Assembly: GCA_934527255.1 (NCBI GenBank)
Contig: CAKTAM010000017.1
Coordinates: 1-27,078 of the forward strand
Direction of reading: 5' to 3'
DNA length: 27,078 bases
Source of the DNA: an uncultured Oscillospiraceae bacterium
GTDB lineage: Bacteria; Bacillota; Clostridia; Oscillospirales; Ruminococcaceae
The position numbers and the translations under genes were made by a program. Below the pieces are notes generated by a model. The model ran no database searches, had not been told where the DNA came from, and saw nothing but the letters and a program-made list of their open reading frames with translations. How positions within the stretch are numbered: position 1 is the stretch's first letter; each line of letters opens with the position of its first letter. Positions 14,819 to 20,874 of the stretch are shown piece by piece.

Positions 14819-15585
14819 ACCAGACTGCTGCCCTCCCAGTCGCGGTCGGGGGCGACCTCCAACAGTGTGCAGACCGTCGGGGCAAGATCCGTCAGGCAGG
14901 CCGAGGTCACGCCGGGCCGCAGCGAAACGCCTGGCGTGCGCACAAAAATGGGGATGCGCATATCCTCCGGGGCATCGGTGCCGTGGCAGCGGTCGTGGCC
15001 GCCGTGGTCGGCGGTGATCAGCAGGTCATAGTCATCCCCGATGGCCTCGGCCACGCGTCGGATGCACTCCCATGCATTCGCCAGTGTCTGCAGATAAAAC
15101 GGGCTCAGCCAGCCGTCCGCGTGCCCGGCCTCATCCGTCAGGCCAAGGTACAGAAAGGTGAAATCCGGCGCGGCCGTTTTCAGCCAGGTGATGGCGGCAT
15201 CCGTCAGGCGGGCGTCGCTGTCCGGGTTTTCAGATATCCGCATAAAGCAGCCAAAGCTCAGGTTGCCGGGCAGGGCGACATCCCGCAGGTTTTCCCAGTT
15301 GTAAAACATGGCGGTGCTGCGCCCGGCGCTGTGCAGCACCTCAAACAGGCTTTTTACCGGGCGCACCTGCGGGGCATAGGTATTGGTCAGCGTGCCGTGA
15401 CGCTCGGGCGGGACCGAGTGAAACAGCGAGATATGACAGGGCAGGGTAACGCTGGGCATGACGCTGCGGCCGTCCAGCTGGACGGCGCCGGTGGAAAGAA
15501 TGTCGCTGCAGAAGGGGTGGCCGCAGGCGGCCAGCGCATCCGGGCGCATGCCGTCCACCAGAATCAGAACACATTTACGGCTCAT
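14815..15585 (-). CDS. Alkaline-phosphatase-superfamily phosphodiesterase (NPP type), cytoplasmic
   Basis: The 256-residue product has all metal and nucleophile positions of nucleotide pyrophosphatase/phosphodiesterase enzymes: Asp11 (LVDGMRPD), nucleophile-type Thr47 (MPSVTLPCH), Asp151 and His155 (GLTDEAGH), Asp193 and His194 (TADHGGHD) and His201 (CHGT). These would hold two zinc ions. It is compact, lacking long insertions, and has no signal peptide, so it should hydrolyse a phosphodiester or phosphomonoester in the cytoplasm. The ATG at 15585 is chosen over one 33 bases upstream because AAAAGGAGAACC precedes it at the right distance. It leads a two-gene operon with the OPA-type transporter and diverges from the ROK kinase gene. 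Substrate cannot be read from sequence; related proteins in sugar loci are usually annotated only as sulfatase- or phosphoglyceromutase-like. Confidence 0.85.
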   Translation of the reverse strand: MSRKCVLILVDGMRPDALAACGHPFCSDILSTGAVQLDGRSVMPSVTLPCHISLFHSVPPERHGTLTNTYAPQVRPVKSLFEVLHSAGRSTAMFYNWENLRDVALPGNLSFGCFMRISENPDSDARLTDAAITWLKTAAPDFTFLYLGLTDEAGHADGWLSPFYLQTLANAWECIRRVAEAIGDDYDLLITADHGGHDRCHGTDAPEDMRIPIFVRTPGVSLRPGVTSACLTDLAPTVCTLLEVAPDRDWEGSSLV

Positions 15586-15650
15586 GGCGGTTCTCCTTTT
15601 CCGTATGTCTTGCTTCAAACGTTCCGACCCGTGCGGCCGAAACCACTTTC

Positions 15651-15679
15651 AGTATACCGCCGCCCCATCGAAAAAGCAA
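15651..15679 (-). promoter_or_regulatory. Promoter of the phosphodiesterase-transporter operon
   Basis: On the minus strand: TTGCTT (15679-15674), 17-base spacer, TATACT (15656-15651). It gives a leader of about 60 bases. Confidence 0.6.
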
Positions 15680-15751
15680 GCACGGCTTTCGGCTCGCCGC
15701 CGCCCGGATGCAGAAAAAATTTGTATTTTTGACGAAGTGCCACTTTCCCTG

Positions 15752-15780
15752 TTTACAAGCGAAAAAAATCCATGTAAAAT
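15752..15780 (+). promoter_or_regulatory. Promoter of the ROK kinase gene
   Basis: TTTACA (15752-15757), 17-base spacer, TAAAAT (15775-15780). Transcription would start near 15787, leaving a short leader with AAAAGGAGGG. An alternative TTGACG (15729-15734) with TTTACA as -10 is also spaced by 17 bases and could act upstream. Confidence 0.6.
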
Positions 15781-15808
15781 GGAGACAGATCAAAAGGAGG
15801 GCGGCGCG

Positions 15809-16708
15809 ATGGGTTACTATCTGGGAATGGATATCGGCGGCACCAAATGCGCCGCCGTGCTGGGGGATGCACAGGGCCGTCTGCTGGGCCGCCGCAGCTT
15901 TGCCACGGCGCAGGCGGGCGGCCCGCAGCAGGTGCTGCAGGCGCTGGCCGAGGCCGGGCGCGCCCTTCTGCAGGGGCGGCCGCTGCAGGCGGTGGGGGTC
16001 AGCTGCGGCGGCCCGCTGGACAGCCGCACCGGCACGGTATATTCGCCCCCCAACCTGCCCGGGTGGGATGCCGTCCCCGTCACGCAGACGTTTTCGCGGC
16101 TGCTGGGCGCGCCCGCCTTTTTGCAGAACGACGCCAATGCCTGCGCCCTGGCAGAGTGGAAATTCGGCGCGGCGCAGGGGGCGCAGAATGCGGTGTTTCT
16201 GACCTTCGGCACCGGCATGGGTGCGGGGCTCATTCTCAACGGCCGCCTGTATGAGGGGGCAAACGGCATGGCGGGCGAGGTGGGCCATGTGCGGCTCAGC
16301 CGCCGCGGGCCGGTGGGCTACGGCGTACCGGGCAGCTTTGAGGGCTGGTGCAGCGGCGGCGGGCTGGCGCGTCTGGCCCGCCAGCAGCTGGGGCGCGAAA
16401 TGTCGGCCAGACAGCTGGCCGAAGCCGCCGATGCGGGCGATGCGCAGGCGCAGGCGCTCTGGCGGCAGTGCGGTGCGCGTCTGGGGCAGGGGCTCGCCCT
16501 GCTGGTGGATGTGCTGAACCCGGAATGCATCGTCATCGGCAGCGTGTACGCGCGGGCACAGCGCCTGCTGGAGCCTGCCATGCGCCGTGCGCTGACGGCG
16601 GCGGCCCTGCCGCAGAGCCTTGCGGTGTGCCGTGTGTTGCCTGCCCGGCTGGGAGACGCCATTGGCGATGTGGCCGCGCTGGCCGTGGCCATGCAGGAGA
16701 CGGATTGA
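15809..16708 (+). CDS. ROK-family sugar kinase
   Basis: The 299-residue product is a ROK-type kinase that should phosphorylate a hexose or amino sugar with ATP. The phosphate-binding DIGGTK is at 8-13, the catalytic base Asp108 in QNDANA (106-111), LTFGTGMGAG at 131-140 and GEVGH at 156-160. The usual zinc motif CxCGxxGCxE is replaced by GYGVPGSFEGWCSG (170-183): the glycines and Glu remain but the ordered cysteines do not, so zinc binding is probably lost or altered. There is no helix-turn-helix, so this is an enzyme and not a ROK repressor. The start at 15809 is fixed by AAAAGGAGGG eight bases upstream; the frame remains open to 15458, but that part overlaps the opposite gene's promoter. 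It opens the rightward run that ends at 22899. Confidence 0.9.
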   Translation: MGYYLGMDIGGTKCAAVLGDAQGRLLGRRSFATAQAGGPQQVLQALAEAGRALLQGRPLQAVGVSCGGPLDSRTGTVYSPPNLPGWDAVPVTQTFSRLLGAPAFLQNDANACALAEWKFGAAQGAQNAVFLTFGTGMGAGLILNGRLYEGANGMAGEVGHVRLSRRGPVGYGVPGSFEGWCSGGGLARLARQQLGREMSARQLAEAADAGDAQAQALWRQCGARLGQGLALLVDVLNPECIVIGSVYARAQRLLEPAMRRALTAAALPQSLAVCRVLPARLGDAIGDVAALAVAMQETD

Positions 16709-16711
16709 GCC

Positions 16712-16749
16712 CGCCAGGCAAAAGCTCTTTTGACTGACTCTGCCTGGCG
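16712..16749 (+). other. Intergenic hairpin after the ROK gene
   Basis: CGCCAGGCA (16712-16720) pairs with TGCCTGGCG (16741-16749) around a 20-base loop. There is no T-tail, so it may be a 3' stabilising structure and not a terminator. Confidence 0.45.
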
Positions 16750-16871
16750 CTGCCTGACGGAGCGGGCCTTGCCGTTCGCCCGGCTGCGCTGTCCGCCCGG
16801 TTATAAAGCATCCGGCGTTCCGTTTTTCACTTGGCAGGTCAGCTTTTCGTTAGTTATCTGATGTTTTTCCC

Positions 16872-16895
16872 CGTCCGGGTGTCCGGATGTTTTTT
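16872..16895 (+). terminator. Terminator-like hairpin ahead of the SIS gene
   Basis: CGTCCGG (16872-16878) pairs with CCGGATG (16883-16889, one G-U pair) around GTGT and is followed by six T. It lies 46 bases before the SIS start with no promoter after it, so it either ends most ROK transcripts or acts as an attenuator of the downstream genes. Confidence 0.65.
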
Positions 16896-16940
16896 ACCGT
16901 TTGTTCCATCGCTTTTTCAACCGCAAAAGGAGAACCAACC

Positions 16941-17510
16941 ATGCAAACCAATCTGCATCCCAAGCAGGGCGCGGCGGTCGATGCGCTCATCCGCTGCTTT
17001 TCCGGCGGCGGCAAGCTGCTGGTGTGCGGCAACGGCGGCAGCGCGGCCGACAGCGGCCACATCGTCGGCGAGCTGCTGAAGGGCTTTTTGAAAAAGCGGC
17101 CCGTCCCGGCTGCGCTTTGTGCGGCGGTGCCCGGTGCGGCGGCGCTGCAGTGCGGCCTGCCTGCCATTGACCTGACGGCGCAGAGCGCGGCGCTGACGGC
17201 CATCCTCAATGATCTGGGCGGCGATGCCGTTTATGCCCAGCAGGTGCTGGCCTACGGCGTGCCGGGCGACGTGCTGCTGGGCATTACGACCTCCGGCAAT
17301 GCGGCCAATGTGCGGCTGGCGGCACAGGTGGCACGGGCAAAGGGGCTGACGGTCATCGGTATGACCGGCCGCAGCGGCGGCCTGCTTCGCAATGACTGCG
17401 ATATTCTGCTGAATGTGGACGCGGACGAGACCTACCGTGTGCAGGAGCTGCACCTGCCCCTGTATCATGCGCTGTGCGCTGCGGTGGAGGCACATTTCTT
17501 CCCGGAATGA
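16941..17510 (+). CDS. SIS-domain phosphosugar isomerase (GmhA-like)
   Basis: The 189-residue product is a single SIS domain closest to phosphoheptose isomerase GmhA and its relatives. The phosphate-binding segments CGNGGSAADSGHIVGE (29-44) and GITTSGNAANV (114-124) are clear. Glu44 and the pair Gln168 and His176 (VQELHLPLYHAL) match catalytic residues of GmhA by pattern and spacing. The ATG at 16941 is chosen because AAAAGGAGAACCAACC precedes it; the longer frame from 16887 adds a non-conserved leader that overlaps the hairpin region. It sits between the ROK kinase and SGNH genes, so it may isomerise the sugar phosphate made by the kinase. Heptose metabolism is not expected in this sort of organism, so the true substrate is open. 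Confidence 0.87.
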   Translation: MQTNLHPKQGAAVDALIRCFSGGGKLLVCGNGGSAADSGHIVGELLKGFLKKRPVPAALCAAVPGAAALQCGLPAIDLTAQSAALTAILNDLGGDAVYAQQVLAYGVPGDVLLGITTSGNAANVRLAAQVARAKGLTVIGMTGRSGGLLRNDCDILLNVDADETYRVQELHLPLYHALCAAVEAHFFPE

Positions 17511-17747
17511 CACGGGCGCGCCGTTCGGCGGGAAGAATGTGTCCGACGGCTGCATACCCACCGGCCGCATTTGCGGCTGTGCTGCTCTCCGCTTTGCGGA
17601 TAGTTTAAGCTGCTGCCTCGTGCCTCCATCGGGAGCTTTGCGGGTGGGCGCGGTTGCGGCCGCCCGGGCAGCCTTTCTGCCATTCGGCGCTTCAAAAAGG
17701 AAAAACCGGCCGCTTTTCGGCCGAAAAAAGGAAAGGATGACCTTATC

Positions 17748-18473
17748 ATGAACGAATTTCTGCAAAAGCTGAAGGCCCGCAGCGACGATCTGTATGCCGA
17801 TCCGGTGACGGTGGCGTTTCTGGGCGACAGCGTGACGCAGGGCTGCTTTGAAATTTATCGCACCGGCGAAAGCTCCATTGAGACCGTTTTTGATGCGGCC
17901 TCGGCCTACAGCAGCGACCTGAAAACCATCTTTGCCCAGCTGTACCCGCGCGTGCCGCTGAACATTGTCAACTGCGGCATCAGCGGCGACAACGCGCCCC
18001 GCGGCGCGGCCCGGCTGGAAAAGGACGTTCTGCGCCACCGGCCGGATCTGGTGGTCGTCAGCTTCGGGCTGAACGACAGCTGCTCCGGGCTGGAAAAGCT
18101 GGGGGATTACACCGCGGCGCTGCGCAGCATCTTCCGCCGTCTGCGGCAGGAGGGCGTCCCCGCCATCCTCATGACCCCCAACATGATGTGCAGCTATGTT
18201 GACTGCCGCGTGCAGGATGACCTTGAGCGCAGCGTGGCCGAGGGGGTCGTCCGCGTGCAGAATGACGGCATTCTGGATGCCTATATGGAGGCCGCCCGTA
18301 CCGTGGCCGCCGAGGAGGGCGCGCGGGTGTGCGACTGCTACGCCGCGTGGAAGACCATGGCCGCCGCCGGGGTGGATACCACATTTCTGCTGGCCAACCA
18401 CATCAACCACCCCAGCCGCGAGCTGCACTGGCTGTTTGCGTGGAAGCTGGCGCAGACCATCTTTGCCGGGTGA
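17748..18473 (+). CDS. SGNH/GDSL-family hydrolase (probable carbohydrate esterase)
   Basis: The 241-residue product is a cytoplasmic SGNH hydrolase, a class that often removes acetyl or other acyl groups from sugars. The four conserved blocks are visible: FLGDSVTQG (24-32, Ser28), the oxyanion Gly in NCGISGDN (75-82), GLND (107-110, Asn109) and the final His221 in NHINHPSRE. The usual Asp three residues before that histidine is His218 here, so the third member of the triad is missing or supplied from elsewhere. No signal peptide is present. The upstream gap of 237 bases contains several G+C-rich hairpins, including GGCCG-CTTTT-CGGCC (17709-17723) just before the ribosome site AAAGGA. It is probably cotranscribed with the neighbouring sugar genes. 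Confidence 0.87.
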   Translation: MNEFLQKLKARSDDLYADPVTVAFLGDSVTQGCFEIYRTGESSIETVFDAASAYSSDLKTIFAQLYPRVPLNIVNCGISGDNAPRGAARLEKDVLRHRPDLVVVSFGLNDSCSGLEKLGDYTAALRSIFRRLRQEGVPAILMTPNMMCSYVDCRVQDDLERSVAEGVVRVQNDGILDAYMEAARTVAAEEGARVCDCYAAWKTMAAAGVDTTFLLANHINHPSRELHWLFAWKLAQTIFAG

Positions 18474-18546
18474 CGGGCGGCGCAGGCGGCCGCCTGCAGC
18501 AACTGTATAGAGCAGGCGCTGCGGTTGTGTGCGGTTGCCATGCACG

Positions 18547-18564
18547 GTGCTTTGTACCGTTGCT
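18547..18564 (+). repeat. Intergenic 18-mer, copy 2 (partner at 5965-5982)
   Basis: GTGCTTTGTACCGTTGCT lies upstream of the second GH78-like gene. Here flanking bases give a 5-bp stem, ACGGT-GCTTTGT-ACCGT; the copy at 5965 lacks that stem. Confidence 0.5.
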
Positions 18565-18659
18565 GTGCAGTATCTCTGCATGGGCAACTGCGCCGATGGC
18601 CTTTGCGCGCCATCCCATTTTATAAATGCTTTATCACTAAGGAAAAAGGAGAACCGAGA

Positions 18660-20828
18660 ATGATAAACCCGCTTGCCCCTGCCGAATGGATCTGGCATTC
18701 CGGCGAACCGGTCTGGAACGAAACGGTCGATTTTCTGACGGAGTTCACCGTGCACGAGCCTTCGGCCTGCCGCATTTTCGTCAGCGCCAACTCGCACTAT
18801 GCGCTGTACCTGAACGATCACTTTGCGGCAAACGATCAATTTCCCGATTACGAGCAGTGGAAGGCCTATGATGAGCTGCCGCTGGCCGGGCTGGTGCACG
18901 CCGGGCGCAACACCCTGTGCCTGAGCGCGTACTGGCAGGGCGACGAAAGCCTGACCTACCGGCCGTTCCCGGCGGGCGCGGCGTTTGCCGTGTATGAGGG
19001 GGATGTACTGCTGGCCGCCTCCGGTGGGCAGACGCTGGCCCGGCGCAATACCCGCTATGCCGCTGCGGGCGTCGAAAAGGTCAGCGGGCAGCTTTCCTAT
19101 TCGTTCCGCTATGATGCCACCGCCGCCCTGCCGCAGCCGCAGCCTGCCCGGGTGTGCCCGGTGCAGTGGCCACTGCACCCGCGCCCGGTGAAAAAGCTGG
19201 TGCTGGATCCCCCCGAGCCGGTCCGTGTGGCTGCCGCCGGGCGGTTCTTCCCGGCGCAGACAACGGGCACCATCGCCGAGCAGATGCAGGCGGCCGCCAT
19301 TGCCGCCGCCGCGCCGGAGGTGCGCTGGCCGCTGCCTGATGAAAAGGGCCTGCCGCTGGAGGGAAACTTCCTGCTGCTGGATCTCGGCCGCGAGCAGGTG
19401 GGTTATTTTGTGCTGGATATCGAGCTGCCCGAGGCTTGCGACGTGCACATCGGCTGGGGCGAGCACCTGGAGGATCTGCGGGTGCGCACGGCGGTGGGCG
19501 GCCGCAACTTTGCGGCGCTGTACCGCGGCACCGCCGGACGCAACCGCTTCTTCTACCCGTTCAAGCGCATGGGCCTGCGGTATGTGCAGCTGCACATCCA
19601 CACCGAGGGCGCGGTGCTGCACTATGCAGGCGTGCGCCCGGCGCGCTACCCGCTGGATAAGGTCAACCTGTTTTCGTGCGCCGACCATCTGCACAGCCAG
19701 ATCTACCGCACCAGCCTGCGCACCCTGCAGGGCTGCATGCACGATCATTATGAGGATTGCCCCTGGCGCGAGCAGGCGCTGTACACCATGGACAGCCGCA
19801 ACCAGATGCTGTGCGGCTATTATGCCTTTGAGGAGTACGACTTTGCCCGGGCCAGCCTGCGCATGCTGGCGCTGAGCCTGCGCGCGGATCATACGCTGGA
19901 GCTGACCGCCCCCGGCAAGACGACCATCACCATCCCGTCGTTTACGGCCATCTATCTGATCCAGCTGGGCGAGTATGTGCGCTACTCCGGCGATACCGCC
20001 TTTGCCGCGGAGGTGCTGGAGGCCGCCATGTCGATCGGCGACGGCCTGCTGGCCCGTATGGAGCCAAACGGCCTGCTGCGTCGGTTTGAGGGCGCGGGCT
20101 ATTGGAACTTCTACGAATGGCAGACCGGCCTTGCCGGGATCTGCGGGGCCGAAACACCCGCCGACCAGCAGGCTTACGATGCCCCGCTGCTGGCCTTTGC
20201 CTCCATGGGGCTGCAGCAGCTGGCCGCCCTGTGCGAAACGCTTGCCCGCCCGCAGCAGGCCGCGCGCTATGCCGCCGCAGCGGCAAAGCTCAACGAGGCC
20301 GTCAACCGCTTTTTCTGGTGCGAGGAGAAGGGCTATTACGCCACCACGCTGGAGAATGGCGTGCTGTCGCATGCGTGCGAGCTTACCCAGGCGCTGGCCG
20401 TCTGCTGCGGCGCAGTGCAGCGCAGCAGGCTGGAGCGGGTGCTTGCCACCCTGACCGGCGGCATGGGCCCCGATTTTTACCCCGTCACCATCAGTCACAG
20501 CATCTTCAAGTATGAAGCGCTGCTGCGGCTGCCTGCCCGGTACGGCCGCTTTGTGTTCGACCATGTGGCCGCCACCTTCGGCAAGATGCTGTATCACAAC
20601 GCCACCACCTTCTGGGAGACCGCCGACGGCGCGATCGATTTCTCCCGCGCGGGCAGCCTGTGCCACGCATGGTCGGCCATACCGGTTTATCTGTATATGC
20701 GCTACTGCATGGACAGCCGCGGCGAGGGCACGGCCCTGCCGCCCGCCGTCACCGGCATTTACGAGCCGCGCCTGCAGACCTTTGCCGATGCCTCGCGCCG
20801 CATTCTGGATGACCGCTGGACGTCATAA
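18660..20828 (+). CDS. Second GH78-like alpha-L-rhamnosidase-type enzyme, cytoplasmic
   Basis: The 722-residue product has the multi-domain layout of GH78 enzymes: an N-terminal jelly-roll (EWIWHSGEPVWNETVDFLTE, then SANSHYALYLNDHFA), a second beta domain (LLDLGREQVGYFVLDIELP, then GWGEHLEDLRVR) and the six-hairpin barrel. The acid motif is HDHYEDCPWREQALYTMDSR (361-380), close to the family DCPxRDE pattern with Asp366, Cys367, Pro368, Arg370 and Glu371. GYWNFYEWQ (480-488) and NATTFWETADG near the end line the pocket. There is no signal peptide. The ATG at 18660 follows AAAAAGGAGAACCGAG. It differs clearly from the GH78-like protein at 8034, so the pair is not a recent duplication. It is 46 bases from the DUF5107 gene and surely cotranscribed with it. 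Confidence 0.87.
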   Translation: MINPLAPAEWIWHSGEPVWNETVDFLTEFTVHEPSACRIFVSANSHYALYLNDHFAANDQFPDYEQWKAYDELPLAGLVHAGRNTLCLSAYWQGDESLTYRPFPAGAAFAVYEGDVLLAASGGQTLARRNTRYAAAGVEKVSGQLSYSFRYDATAALPQPQPARVCPVQWPLHPRPVKKLVLDPPEPVRVAAAGRFFPAQTTGTIAEQMQAAAIAAAAPEVRWPLPDEKGLPLEGNFLLLDLGREQVGYFVLDIELPEACDVHIGWGEHLEDLRVRTAVGGRNFAALYRGTAGRNRFFYPFKRMGLRYVQLHIHTEGAVLHYAGVRPARYPLDKVNLFSCADHLHSQIYRTSLRTLQGCMHDHYEDCPWREQALYTMDSRNQMLCGYYAFEEYDFARASLRMLALSLRADHTLELTAPGKTTITIPSFTAIYLIQLGEYVRYSGDTAFAAEVLEAAMSIGDGLLARMEPNGLLRRFEGAGYWNFYEWQTGLAGICGAETPADQQAYDAPLLAFASMGLQQLAALCETLARPQQAARYAAAAAKLNEAVNRFFWCEEKGYYATTLENGVLSHACELTQALAVCCGAVQRSRLERVLATLTGGMGPDFYPVTISHSIFKYEALLRLPARYGRFVFDHVAATFGKMLYHNATTFWETADGAIDFSRAGSLCHAWSAIPVYLYMRYCMDSRGEGTALPPAVTGIYEPRLQTFADASRRILDDRWTS

Positions 20829-20874
20829 ACCGGTGTCCGACTTCACAAAAAACAAAAAGGAGAAAAACGTTACT

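Noticed and set aside
16917..20666. Very long minus-strand open frame (about 1249 codons) opposite the SIS, SGNH and GH78-like genes
   Set aside because: It runs antisense across three well-supported genes and intergenic DNA. Its product is rich in Gly, Ala, His, Gln and Arg with no domain. Codon bias in G+C-rich genes leaves the opposite strand free of stops.
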